From Zhongshania aliphaticivorans (GTDB lineage Bacteria > Pseudomonadota > Gammaproteobacteria > Pseudomonadales > Spongiibacteraceae), in contig NZ_CACSIJ010000017.1 in assembly GCF_902705855.1 (NCBI RefSeq), positions 1-64,000 of the forward strand: a stretch of DNA of 64,000 bases, read 5' to 3'. Below the pieces are notes generated by a model. The model saw only the letters and a list, made by a program, of their open reading frames with translations, did no database searches and had not been told where the DNA came from. Made by a program: the position numbers and the translations under genes. Below are positions 51,448-64,000 of the stretch, in pieces. Within the stretch, counting starts at the first letter, position 1, and every line of letters starts with the position of its first letter.

Positions 51448-53538
51448 TTACTTAGCGGCAGCCGCTTTCTTTTCTTTCTCTTTGGCAATAACTGCTTCAG
51501 CTACGTTAGCAGGACAAGCTGCGTAGTGAGAGAATTCCATTGAGAACTGACCGCGACCAGAAGTCATGGTGCGCAGAGTGCTGATGTAACCAAACATTTC
51601 TGACAGCGGTACGTCTGACTTGATACGCACGCCAGTAGTGTTTGGCTCTTGACCAGAAATCATGCCGCGACGACGGTTCAAGTCACCAATAACATCACCG
51701 ACGTGATCTTCTGGGCTGTACACGTCAACTTTCATGATTGGCTCAAGCATTTGTGGGCCAGCTTTAGGCATAGATTGACGGAAAGCGCCTTTTGCAGCGA
51801 TTTCGAAGGCAACTGCCGAAGAGTCAACAGCGTGGAAGCCACCATCAACCAAGGTTACTTCAACATCCAGCACAGGGAAGCCAGCTAAAGGACCAACGCC
51901 CATCATTGAGCGGAAGCCTTTTTCGATGGCTGGGAAGAATTCCTTAGGAACGTTACCACCAACAACTTTCGAGGTAAAAGTGAAACCGGTGTTCGGCTCG
52001 CCCGGTTTGATAAAGTAGTCGATCTTACCAAACTGACCAGAACCACCAGATTGCTTCTTGTGGGTATAGCTGTCTTCGATTTCCTGAGAAATTGTCTCGC
52101 GGTAAGCAACCTGTGGTTGACCTACAACAAGATCAACGCCATATGTGCGTCGAAGGATGTCTACTTTAATATCAAGGTGCAATTCACCCATTCCCTTAAG
52201 GATGGTTTCGCCTGAGTCGATATCGGTTTCAACACGGAACGTTGGATCTTCTGCAACCATTTTACCGATCGCGATACCCATTTTCTCAGTAGAGCCTTTG
52301 TCTTTTGGCGTAACAGAGATAGAGATAACTGGTTCTGGGAAAACCATAGCTTCAAGTGTACATGGGTGCTTAGGATCACAAAGGGTGTGACCGGTTTGCA
52401 CGTTTTTCATGCCCACGATGGCAATGATGTCACCGGCTTGCGCAAAGCTTAATTCGTTACGCTCATCAGCTTGCATCTCAACCATACGGCCAACACGCTC
52501 AGACTTACCGGTGAATGAGTTAAGAATGGTGTCGCCTTTGTTCAATTTACCTGAGTAAATACGAACGAAGGTTAGGGCGCCGAAACGGTCGTCCATGATT
52601 TTGAATGCTAGAGCGCGGAAAGGCTCGTCAGCAGATACGATTGCGTATTTGCCGTTGGCATTACCTTCTTCGTCTGTTAACGGCTGTGGGTTAACTTCTG
52701 TAGGGGATGGTAAATAGTCAACAACAGCATCAAGTAGCAGCTGCATACCTTTGTTTTTAAAGGCAGAACCACAATATGTTGGGAAGAACGCTAGCTCCAA
52801 GGTACCTTTACGAATGCAGCGCTTGATATCGTCATCAGAAGGTTGCTCACCTTCCATGTACGCCATCATGACGTCATCATCCATTTCAACCGCGTTTTCA
52901 ACTAATTGTTCACGGTACATTTCAACGTCATCAACCATGTCGGCCGGAACGTCTTCGATGGTGTAGTTTTCTGGTTGCCCAGTTTCATCCCAAATGTAAG
53001 CTTTACGGCTTAACAGGTCGACAACACCTTTGAATGTGTCTTCACGACCAATTGGCAGGGTCATGATTAATGGGGTGGCACCTAGAACTTTTTTAACTTG
53101 ATCGGTTACACGGATGAAATCGGCGCCGATACGGTCAAGTTTATTTACGAATATAAGGCGCGATACTTTTGAGTCGTTCGCGTAACGCCAGTTGGTTTCT
53201 GATTGTGGCTCAACGCCGCCAGAACCACAGAAAACACCAACACCGCCATCAAGAACTTTCAGCGAGCGATATACTTCTACTGTGAAGTCAACGTGGCCCG
53301 GGGTGTCGATAACGTTGAAACGATGCCCTTTCCAGAAGCAGCTAACAGCTGCTGATTGGATGGTTATACCGCGCTCAGCTTCTTGTTCCATGAAGTCAGT
53401 CGTTGATTCACCTTCGTGAACCTCACCCAGCTTATGAATTTTACCGGTCAGCTTAAGGATACGCTCGGTAGTCGTGGTTTTACCGGCATCAACGTGGGCG
53501 AAAATACCAATATTTCTGTAAAGGGATAGATCAGTCAT
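51448..53538 (-). CDS. fusA: Elongation factor G (stand-alone copy)
   Basis: EF-G is the GTPase that moves tRNA and mRNA through the ribosome and, with RRF, recycles it. I start at the ATG at 53538 (696 residues), after AGAGAG; the longer frame adds 27 residues unlike the family. The G motifs [21 protein letters not shown] and [10 protein letters not shown] are intact, as are the effector loop (RGITIQSAA) and domains II-V (ending with [17 protein letters not shown]). It is away from rpsL-rpsG-tufA, so it is probably a second paralogue; the N-terminus ([16 protein letters not shown]) also differs from the usual one. A specialised role in recycling or stress is possible. Confidence 0.93.
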   Translation of the reverse strand: MTDLSLYRNIGIFAHVDAGKTTTTERILKLTGKIHKLGEVHEGESTTDFMEQEAERGITIQSAAVSCFWKGHRFNVIDTPGHVDFTVEVYRSLKVLDGGVGVFCGSGGVEPQSETNWRYANDSKVSRLIFVNKLDRIGADFIRVTDQVKKVLGATPLIMTLPIGREDTFKGVVDLLSRKAYIWDETGQPENYTIEDVPADMVDDVEMYREQLVENAVEMDDDVMMAYMEGEQPSDDDIKRCIRKGTLELAFFPTYCGSAFKNKGMQLLLDAVVDYLPSPTEVNPQPLTDEEGNANGKYAIVSADEPFRALAFKIMDDRFGALTFVRIYSGKLNKGDTILNSFTGKSERVGRMVEMQADERNELSFAQAGDIIAIVGMKNVQTGHTLCDPKHPCTLEAMVFPEPVISISVTPKDKGSTEKMGIAIGKMVAEDPTFRVETDIDSGETILKGMGELHLDIKVDILRRTYGVDLVVGQPQVAYRETISQEIEDSYTHKKQSGGSGQFGKIDYFIKPGEPNTGFTFTSKVVGGNVPKEFFPAIEKGFRSMMGVGPLAGFPVLDVEVTLVDGGFHAVDSSAVAFEIAAKGAFRQSMPKAGPQMLEPIMKVDVYSPEDHVGDVIGDLNRRRGMISGQEPNTTGVRIKSDVPLSEMFGYISTLRTMTSGRGQFSMEFSHYAACPANVAEAVIAKEKEKKAAAAK

Positions 53539-53779
53539 AGCGCTCTCTAGATAAGCTGGGTTGAAAATTAGGCGGGTAATGTACAGCAAATTAGCAAATT
53601 TTGCTCGCAGAAAAATCAATAAGAGGGGCTTTCAGCAAGTTTTTTTGCGTAAAAATGCCTCTACAGCGCAAAAAGTTACAATTCTGCCTCTTTTCGCAAT
53701 GATTAGATCCTGAATATGCAACGTTTTCAGCAGCTTGGCTTTGCGGACGTCGTCTGTATTTAAACGCCGTCAGCAGCAT

Positions 53780-54665
53780 TTAATAGAGCTTGCGTAAGTA
53801 GCGTGGCCGTTCGGCACGTTCCCACATTCGATCGAAGCGTTCTTGGTAGTCATTTACCTGGGGTGGTAGATGATAACTGCCCCAATTGGCTTGATGCTTT
53901 CCATCGGTATAGACAAAGATGCCGCTGCGGTCGACAAGCATAAAAAATTCGTCTACTTCTGCCCGATAATCAGCTGAAAGTAAGCGCAGGGACATCGCGG
54001 AGGGTAATCGTTGACTCAGCTCAATTATCGGGTTGCGGTTTTCTCTCAAGGATGTTTCGTCAGAGATCAATAAGCGTATTTTGTTTTGACGATGGCCTCG
54101 GGCAAGTCCTGACAAGGCGTGAGCCATCGCGTCGCTGGCATAAAGATCAGGTTCGAGCGCGTGGCTAAATATACTGATTGTTCGGCGTGCTTGGCTGCAC
54201 ATATCTAAAATCGTTGCAGCGTTGTCGTTGGGTTTGAATTTTTGGCTGTCTTGCCCAAGCCTGCGCTGCTCACGCAAGAGTAGTCGCATGGATTGGTGGG
54301 GAATGCCGGCGTCCATAAACATGTCGCCGTAGGGCATAAACCCCGCTGCGGCGTAAAAACCGATAGCGTGGTCTTGAGCGCCGAGGGTAAGTTCACGCCA
54401 GTCTTGATTCTTGGCATATTCCATAGCAGCTTGTAACAGTGCTTTGCCGATACCGCGCTTGCGAAAGTCTTTACGTACCGCCATACGGCCAATACTGCCG
54501 TTATTTAGCATTCTTACTGTGCCGACTGCTTCATCGTTTAGCAATGCGAGCCAGTGATGGCAGTAGGGATCGTGCTCGTCCAGCTCTAGCTCGATCGGGA
54601 CAGCTTGTTCGTCTACGAACACCTCGTGACGTATGCCAGTGAGTATCGCCTTGTCGGTTTGCCAG

Positions 54666-54685
<20 letters not shown>
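53780..54685 (-). CDS. GNAT acetyltransferase with a C-terminal DUF7931-like domain
   Basis: The N-terminal half (about residues 1-140) of this 301-residue protein is a GNAT domain with the acetyl-CoA loop RKDFRKRGIGKALL and AGFMPYG; the opening IRHEVFVDEQAVPIELELDEHD resembles ElaA-like and YjcF-like acetyltransferases. The C-terminal half (about 150-300) looks like a degenerate phospholipase D fold without the HxK motif (DUF7931-like), with IRLLISDETS and WERAERPRYLRKLY. The substrate is unknown. Its start overlaps the end of roxA by 20 bp, so it is translated with purB-roxA. The pairing with the ribosomal oxygenase might hint at a ribosome-related substrate, but that is only a guess. Confidence 0.85.
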
Positions 54686-58993
<4,308 letters not shown>

Positions 58994-59042
58994 TCATCTA
59001 ATCCGTTAAGCTATTTTACAGTGTTGGTGAGCAAGTCTTGCG

Positions 59043-59480
59043 CTAATAAATCATGGATAGCGGGTAGCGCTGCCCTTTTAAGTACCGCTCTAAGCATTCT
59101 AAAACTAATGGGCTGCGGAGCTGGTCACGGCGCTCACGCAGTTCATCGGGTGTCAGCCAAATGGCTTGCTCAATATCGCTGTCTAGCTTTTGCTCTGGGC
59201 AAAACGCGATAGGGCGCGCAAAAAAGCTTGTTCGGTGGTAGGTCACGCCGTTGGCGGGCGCGGTATATAAGCCGACGCCGACGACGCCTAATATCTCTAC
59301 TCGCCACTGGGTTTCTTCTAAGGTTTCCCGATATGCAGCCTCTATTAAACTTTCGCCTTCCTCAAGATGGCCTGCAGGTTGGTTTAGCACTCTGCGCCCG
59401 TGTTTGATTTCCTCGACGAATAAAAACTTACCGTCGTTTTCAACCAAGGTTGCGACCGTTACGTGGGGCTGCCAATCCAT
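59043..59480 (-). CDS. nudJ: Nudix hydrolase NudJ
   Basis: NudJ (YmfB) is a Nudix pyrophosphatase that in E. coli removes phosphate from HMP-pyrophosphate and nucleoside di- and triphosphates. I start at the ATG at 59480 (145 residues), giving MDWQPHVTVATLVENDGKFL, like the E. coli protein; the longer frame to 59522 adds 14 residues. The Nudix box is GHLEEGESLIEAAYRETLEE, with Gln where the last Gly is usual. It lies between rluE and mnmA, exactly as in E. coli. Confidence 0.93.
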   Translation of the reverse strand: MDWQPHVTVATLVENDGKFLFVEEIKHGRRVLNQPAGHLEEGESLIEAAYRETLEETQWRVEILGVVGVGLYTAPANGVTYHRTSFFARPIAFCPEQKLDSDIEQAIWLTPDELRERRDQLRSPLVLECLERYLKGQRYPLSMIY

Positions 59481-59526
59481 ACAATATTCCGCTGAACAAA
59501 GCGCTAATTGTAACAGGGGCAATGTG

Positions 59527-60165
59527 TTAAGGACTATGTTTGCGGCGTGGCCGGGTTCGGGTTTTATTTCGGCTCACGTGTGGCTTGCCACTTTTGCTAG
59601 GTTTGTAGCGGACAAGCTCTGGACCTAAAGTGAGCGAGGTGTATTCGCCTGGTGCTAGGTTTTCAATACTCCAGTCGCCAATGCTGGCGCGAATAAGCCG
59701 CAGAGTAGGGAAGCCAACCGCGGCGGTCATGCGTCGAACTTGGCGATTGCGGCCTTCAGTAATCGTTAAGCTCAGCCAACTAGTGGGAATGTTTGCGCGA
59801 AAACGAACTGGCGGTGTGCGAGGCCAAAGTATTTCCGGCTCGTCGATTTTATTTGCCACAGCGGGTAGCGTTGGGCCGTCATTAAGTTGCACGCCGGTTT
59901 GCAGGGCTGCCACCGCGCTACCAGTGATGTCACCGTCAACCTGTACCCAATATGTTTTGGCCAGCTTGTGGCGAGGATGACTAATTTGATGTTGTAGTTC
60001 GCCATCACCCGTCAATATCATCAAGCCTTCCGAGTCATAATCTAGTCTACCGGCTGGATATATCGCTGGGATCCTGATGTAATCAGACAGGTTGGCTCGC
60101 CCGTCTGAGTCGGTAAATTGACTCATGACTTGGAAGGGCTTATTGAATAAAAAAAGTTCACTCAC
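59527..60165 (-). CDS. rluE: 23S rRNA pseudouridine synthase RluE
   Basis: RluE makes pseudouridine 2457 in 23S rRNA. It belongs to the RsuA family without an S4 domain, which explains the 212-residue length and the immediate catalytic fold (FLFNKPFQVMSQF). YPAGRLDYDSEGLMILT has the catalytic Asp, and TEGRNRQVRRMTAAVGFPT is the other family motif. The C-terminus is basic (KPSKSGKPHVSRNKTRTRPRRK), likely an RNA-binding tail. It is divergent from icd, the same order as in E. coli. Confidence 0.94.
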   Translation of the reverse strand: MSELFLFNKPFQVMSQFTDSDGRANLSDYIRIPAIYPAGRLDYDSEGLMILTGDGELQHQISHPRHKLAKTYWVQVDGDITGSAVAALQTGVQLNDGPTLPAVANKIDEPEILWPRTPPVRFRANIPTSWLSLTITEGRNRQVRRMTAAVGFPTLRLIRASIGDWSIENLAPGEYTSLTLGPELVRYKPSKSGKPHVSRNKTRTRPRRKHSP

Positions 60166-60209
60166 GCTAAAATAGGCTCATTCATAGAAGAAATCTGGGT
60201 ATAAAGTGT

Positions 60210-60215
60210 TATAAT
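60210..60215 (+). promoter_or_regulatory. -10 box of the icd promoter
   Basis: A perfect TATAAT followed by G lies about 100 bp before the icd start. No good -35 is seen at 16-18 bp, so the promoter may need an activator. An earlier TATAAA (60199-60204) is close by. Confidence 0.5.
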
Positions 60216-60315
60216 GTCGCGCTTTTTGCAGAAGCTGCATTGTAGCAAATTGCTTTGTTTTCGTTTGTGACCGAGCACGAGCACAGATACTAACTGATAA
60301 ACCATGGAGTCAAAA

Positions 60316-61572
60316 ATGGGATACCAACATATCAAGGTACCTACTGCGGGCGAGAAAATCACCGTTAATGCGGATCTTTCCCTCAATGTACCCGATCGGC
60401 CAATTATTCCTTTTATCGAAGGTGATGGCATCGGGGTCGACATTACTCCGGTGATGATCAACGTAGTTGATGCAGCCGTTGAAAAAGCCTACTCAGGCAC
60501 TAAGAAAATCAGCTGGATGGAAATTTACACCGGCGAAAAAGCAGCAGAGTTATATGACGGAGACTGGTTCCCCGCTGAGACTCTAGATGCAATTAAAGAC
60601 TACGTAGTCGGCATTAAAGGCCCACTAACTACACCAGTTGGTGGCGGCTTCCGTTCTTTGAACGTGGCACTGCGTCAAGAGTTGGACCTGTATGTTTGTC
60701 AGCGTCCGGTACGTTGGTTTGAAGGCGTGCCTTCTCCGGTAAAAGAGCCGGGCAAAACCAATATGGTTATTTTCCGCGAGAACTCCGAAGACATCTACGC
60801 CGGTATCGAGTGGAAAGCAGGTACACCAGAAGCCAATAAAGTGATCGAATTCTTCCAAGAAGAAATGGGCGTGACTAAAATCCGTTTCCCACAGGATTGC
60901 GGCATTGGTGTTAAGCCAGTATCTAAAGAAGGTACTGTGCGTTTGGTTCGTAAGGCCATTCAGTACACTATCGATCAAGATTTGCCGTCACTGACCATCG
61001 TGCACAAAGGCAATATCATGAAGTTTACCGAAGGTGCTTTCAAAAACTGGGCTTACGAGCTGGCGATGGAAGAGTTTGGTGGCGAGCTGATCGATGGCGG
61101 CCCATGGGTTAGCATTAAAAACCCAAACAACGGCAAAGAGATCGTTATTAAAGACGTGATTGCTGATGCCATGCTTCAACAAGTTCTATTGCGCCCAGAC
61201 GAGTACAGCGTTATCGCCACGCTTAACTTGAACGGTGATTACCTGTCTGATGCACTGGCTGCACAGGTTGGTGGTATTGGTATCGCGCCGGGTGCAAACC
61301 TAAGCGATAACATTGCACTGTTTGAGGCGACTCACGGCACTGCACCTAAGTACACAGGCCAAGACAAAGTAAATCCAGGTTCTTTGATTTTGTCTGCGGA
61401 AATGATGCTGCGTCACATGGGTTGGAACGAAGCTGCAGACCTGATTATTGATGGTATGAACGGCGCGATCCAGGCTAAGACGGTAACCTACGATTTTGAG
61501 CGTTTGATGGAAGGTGCTACCTTACTGAAATGTTCAGAATTTGGTGATGCAATCGTTAAGCATATGGCGTAA
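60316..61572 (+). CDS. icd: Isocitrate dehydrogenase, NADP-dependent
   Basis: Icd oxidises isocitrate to 2-oxoglutarate in the TCA cycle. I use the ATG at 60316 (418 residues), which has GGAG 6 bases before it and gives [10 protein letters not shown], as in relatives; the ATG at 60304 contains the ribosome binding site. The protein is the E. coli-type homodimer: [13 protein letters not shown], the substrate serine in [20 protein letters not shown] and [13 protein letters not shown], and the NADP site with Lys/Tyr in [17 protein letters not shown], whose KY marks NADP use. A hairpin follows the stop. Confidence 0.97.
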   Translation: MGYQHIKVPTAGEKITVNADLSLNVPDRPIIPFIEGDGIGVDITPVMINVVDAAVEKAYSGTKKISWMEIYTGEKAAELYDGDWFPAETLDAIKDYVVGIKGPLTTPVGGGFRSLNVALRQELDLYVCQRPVRWFEGVPSPVKEPGKTNMVIFRENSEDIYAGIEWKAGTPEANKVIEFFQEEMGVTKIRFPQDCGIGVKPVSKEGTVRLVRKAIQYTIDQDLPSLTIVHKGNIMKFTEGAFKNWAYELAMEEFGGELIDGGPWVSIKNPNNGKEIVIKDVIADAMLQQVLLRPDEYSVIATLNLNGDYLSDALAAQVGGIGIAPGANLSDNIALFEATHGTAPKYTGQDKVNPGSLILSAEMMLRHMGWNEAADLIIDGMNGAIQAKTVTYDFERLMEGATLLKCSEFGDAIVKHMA

Positions 61573-61580
61573 AGCTGCTT

Positions 61581-61604
61581 CACCACCGGCGTATGCCGGT
61601 GGTG
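61581..61604 (+). terminator. Hairpin after icd
   Basis: CACCACCGGC and GCCGGTGGTG form a perfect 10-bp stem with a 4-base loop, 8 bases after the icd stop. The tail ATATTTTCTG is only partly T-rich, so termination may be incomplete. Confidence 0.75.
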
Positions 61605-61636
61605 ATATTTTCTGTTTAGAAAAACCTCTTTTTTTA

Positions 61637-61849
61637 TTATTCGTCGTCGGATGCTTGAATATCTGTGGCATGTAGTCCTTTTGGGCCTGGCTCGGCGCTA
61701 AATTTCACACTTTGTCCCGCCTTTAATGTTTTGTAGCCCTCCATCGTAATGGCGGAATAGTGCGCAAAAATCTCATCTTCACTATTCTCTGAAACGATGA
61801 AACCGTAGCCTTTGGCGTTATTGAACCACTTTACAACACCCTGCTGCAT
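61637..61849 (-). CDS. cspD: Cold shock domain protein, CspD type
   Basis: A 70-residue single cold-shock domain that binds single-stranded nucleic acid. The RNP1 motif is NAKGYGFI and RNP2 is EIFAHYSAI. The sequence MQQGVVKWFNNAKGYGFIV and the position next to clpS-clpA fit CspD, which in E. coli is made in stationary phase, inhibits DNA replication and is degraded by Lon. It is transcribed away from clpS. Its leader holds a possible TATAAC -10 but no clear -35. Confidence 0.93.
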   Translation of the reverse strand: MQQGVVKWFNNAKGYGFIVSENSEDEIFAHYSAITMEGYKTLKAGQSVKFSAEPGPKGLHATDIQASDDE

Positions 61850-62036
61850 AGCTTTATATCCTTAATTGTCGTTATAGTTATTGTCATATTTACGCAAACT
61901 ACCTTGTATTTTGCGACATAGCCCCCATTTTTAAAACAGTCCGGCCTCGTCGTCAAGTTAAGAAGATGTAAGTGGTGAAGTTGGTGAATTTCCCTATTGC
62001 GCGGGGTTAAAGTGGTGATAAGCTCAGGTAAAGCCA

Positions 62037-62390
62037 GTGAAAATGCACATTAATATACAGAATTCAGGTGATAAGTCAGATGAAGATCACGGTAACGGCT
62101 TAGCAATACAAGAGTCGAAACCGGAACTAAAGAAACCTCGTATGTATGCGGTGGTACTGTTAAATGATGATTACACTCCGATGGAGTTTGTTGTCGAAGT
62201 ATTAGAGGATTTCTTTTATTTGGATCGGCAGCGCGCCACTCAAGTAATGCTTGCAGTGCACACCAAGGGTAAAGGGGTGTGCGGTGTGTTTACCAAAGAT
62301 ATCGCTGAAACCAAGGCGGCGCAGGTAAACCAATACGCAAGAGATAATGGGCACCCGCTACTTGCTGAGATAGAAGAAAGCGATGCTTGA
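62037..62390 (+). CDS. clpS: ClpA adaptor protein ClpS
   Basis: ClpS binds N-end rule substrates and delivers them to ClpA-ClpP. The 117-residue protein has a flexible N-terminal tail and the conserved core [20 protein letters not shown], with the DD and M residues of the N-degron pocket, and [21 protein letters not shown] keep the GTG at 62037, 6 bases after AGGT; the ATG at 62043 is possible and would remove two residues. It is 31 bp before clpA, the normal pair. Confidence 0.95.
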   Translation: MKMHINIQNSGDKSDEDHGNGLAIQESKPELKKPRMYAVVLLNDDYTPMEFVVEVLEDFFYLDRQRATQVMLAVHTKGKGVCGVFTKDIAETKAAQVNQYARDNGHPLLAEIEESDA

Positions 62391-62421
62391 AGTTTGCAAT
62401 GTCAAAGGGCGGAAGTAGTCT

Positions 62422-64000
62422 ATGTTGAGCAAAGATCTCGAAACAACATTGAGCCAGGCATTTAAATCGGCTCGTAGTCGCCGGCATGAGTTTATGACCG
62501 TCGAACACCTATTGCTGGCTTTAGCGGATAATGAAGCCGCAGTAAAAGTTCTGCTCGCATGTGGCGCAGATTTAACTCAGCTTAAAGGCGAGTTGAAGGA
62601 ATTTGTTGAGGCGACCACGCCTCGAATCCCCGAAGATGACGCAGAGCGAGACACCCAGCCAACATTGGGTTTTCAGCGCGTGCTGCAGCGCGCAGTGTTT
62701 CATGTGCAGTCTTCAGGTAAACAAGAAGTCACCGGCGCAAATGTGCTGGTAGCTATTTTTAGTGAGCAAGAAAGCCAAGCGGTTTACTTCTTGAAATCAC
62801 AAAATGTAAACCGCCTCGATGTGGTTAATTATATTACCCACGGTATTTCTAAGGTGTCTGGCCCAGAAGGGCTTGAGCATGATCAGCAGCATGACCAAGA
62901 CGTTGAAAATGCCGATCCAGAACAGCGTCCGCTAGAAAATTTTGCGACTAACTTAAATGAAGAGGCGAAAGCTGGCCGTATCGACCCCTTAATTGGCCGC
63001 GCTGAAGAAGTCGAGCGCGTTGCGCAAATACTTACTCGTCGCCGCAAAAATAATCCGCTATTGGTGGGGGAGTCTGGGGTAGGTAAAACCGCCATCGCCG
63101 AGGGCTTGGCCAAACGCATTGTTGACGGTGACGTGCCAGATGTCCTTATCGGCAGTGTGGTTTACTCCCTCGATATGGGGGCTCTGCTCGCGGGCACCAA
63201 ATACCGCGGCGATTTTGAAAAACGCTTAAAAGGCCTGCTTGCGGACCTCAAAAAGCGTGAAGGCGCCATTCTGTTTATCGATGAGATTCACACCATTATC
63301 GGTGCTGGGGCGGCTTCCGGTGGGGTGATGGACGCCTCTAATCTGTTAAAACCACTATTAAGCTCTGGGCAAATGCGCTGCATTGGCTCAACCACTTTCC
63401 AAGAGTACCGAGGTATTTTCGACAAGGATCGCGCTCTTAGCCGGCGCTTCCAAAAAGTGGATGTTAATGAGCCTTCTGTCGATGACACTTTCTTGATTTT
63501 GAAAGGTCTGCGTTCGCGTTTCGAAACCCATCACGACCTTAAATACAGCGACGGCGCTTTACGCTCAGCGGCGGAATTGTCAGCTCGTTATATTAATGAC
63601 CGCTTTTTGCCTGACAAAGCTATCGACGTGATCGATGAAGCCGGCGCTTATCAGCGACTGCAAAAGCCTGAAGATCGCGTAGAAAAAATTGATGTCGCTG
63701 AAATCGAAGCGATTGTTGCCAAAATTGCGCGCATTCCGCCTAAGAGCGTGTCTTCCGACGATAGGGCTTCACTTGCGAAGCTCGAAGACAATCTCAAAAT
63801 GGTGGTATTCGGTCAGGATCAAGCGGTGGCGGAGCTTAGCGCCTCTATCAAACTGGCCCGCGCTGGTTTGAAATCCGTTGAAAAGCCAATTGGTAGCTTT
63901 TTGCTGGCGGGCCCAACAGGCGTGGGTAAAACTGAGATATGTCGTCAGCTTGCCAAATTGCTTGGCTTGGAGTTGATTCGTTTTGATATGTCTGAGTATA
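62422..64000 (+). CDS. clpA: Clp protease ATP-binding subunit ClpA (partial, runs off the window)
   Basis: ClpA is the Hsp100 unfoldase that feeds ClpP. About 526 residues are in the window. The N-domain opens [30 protein letters not shown], as in other ClpA proteins. The first AAA+ module has [15 protein letters not shown] (Walker A), [14 protein letters not shown] (Walker B) and [11 protein letters not shown] (Arg finger region). The second begins with [19 protein letters not shown], and the sequence ends inside it at FDMSEY. It follows clpS by 31 bp with a GCGGAAG ribosome binding motif. There is no sign of a break; only the C-terminus is missing. Confidence 0.97.
   Translation, partial: MLSKDLETTLSQAFKSARSRRHEFMTVEHLLLALADNEAAVKVLLACGADLTQLKGELKEFVEATTPRIPEDDAERDTQPTLGFQRVLQRAVFHVQSSGKQEVTGANVLVAIFSEQESQAVYFLKSQNVNRLDVVNYITHGISKVSGPEGLEHDQQHDQDVENADPEQRPLENFATNLNEEAKAGRIDPLIGRAEEVERVAQILTRRRKNNPLLVGESGVGKTAIAEGLAKRIVDGDVPDVLIGSVVYSLDMGALLAGTKYRGDFEKRLKGLLADLKKREGAILFIDEIHTIIGAGAASGGVMDASNLLKPLLSSGQMRCIGSTTFQEYRGIFDKDRALSRRFQKVDVNEPSVDDTFLILKGLRSRFETHHDLKYSDGALRSAAELSARYINDRFLPDKAIDVIDEAGAYQRLQKPEDRVEKIDVAEIEAIVAKIARIPPKSVSSDDRASLAKLEDNLKMVVFGQDQAVAELSASIKLARAGLKSVEKPIGSFLLAGPTGVGKTEICRQLAKLLGLELIRFDMSEY

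Overview
This is a chromosomal window from a gammaproteobacterium with a moderate GC content close to 50%. Most of it is housekeeping backbone in the orders seen in E. coli and Pseudomonas: tusDCBE-ybiB, rne/rluC, yceD-rpmF-plsX-fabDG-acpP-fabF-pabC-mltG-tmk-holB-pilZ-tatD, tig-clpPX-lon-hupB-ppiD, purB-hflD-mnmA-nudJ-rluE/icd, and cspD/clpS-clpA. An AlkB alkane hydroxylase operon, a TonB-dependent receptor, fadBA and the Pseudomonas-like absence of fabH from the fab cluster suggest a marine, lipid- or hydrocarbon-using member of the Cellvibrionales/Spongiibacteraceae. That assignment is inference; there is no rRNA in the window to confirm it.

Layout. Positions 1-1850 look like the edge of a mobile island: a tyrosine recombinase, a 132-residue gene overlapping it by 4 bp, and the start signal of a third gene leaving the window. 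The sizes and order resemble a Gamma-Mobile-Trio (GmtY-GmtX-GmtZ) module, whose cargo would lie to the left. Next to it, 1971-3057 encodes an unknown 72-residue protein and a protein with two KilA-C-like repeats and a PD-(D/E)xK-like nuclease region. From 3080 to 10684, minus-strand genes handle tRNA and RNA work: phhB, trmA, ybiB, the TusDCBE sulfur relay, a Bax-inhibitor protein, tRNA-Ser(UGA) and RNase E. From 11218 to 25927 comes the plus-strand RluC and fatty-acid-synthesis block, followed by division/replication genes, tatD, an orphan GcvT-like gene and a GH84 hexosaminidase. The segment 26045-29386 is the beta-oxidation operon fadBA, then tRNA-Leu(UAG). The segment 29737-38243 is the proteostasis block trigger factor, ClpP, ClpX, Lon, HU and PpiD.

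The more variable part is 38307-51371: a phosphopantetheinyl transferase, a phosphoglycerate dehydrogenase, a DUF1285 protein, an lpxD outside the usual lipid A cluster, a YedI-like membrane protein, the alkB-TonB receptor operon with a divergent TetR/FabR-like regulator, a methyltransferase, a beta-propeller lipoprotein and a one-domain Rieske protein. From 51448 to the right end come a stand-alone EF-G, a GNAT protein, the ribosomal oxygenase RoxA, purB-hflD-mnmA-nudJ-rluE, icd, cspD, clpS and a clpA that runs off the window.

Functional links: TusD, TusC, TusB and TusE pass sulfur to MnmA, encoded about 52 kb away, for tRNA wobble uridine thiolation. ClpS and ClpA feed ClpP, encoded 31 kb away. 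FadBA and AlkB point to oxidation of fatty acids and alkanes, while the fab cluster makes them. The most interesting non-coding signals are paired operator-like sites over the alkB promoter, a perfect 28-bp palindrome at the 5' end of plsX, a near-leaderless promoter for yceD, a palindrome in the fadB leader, a hairpin covering the likely rne ribosome binding site, and a sigma-32-like promoter for lon.
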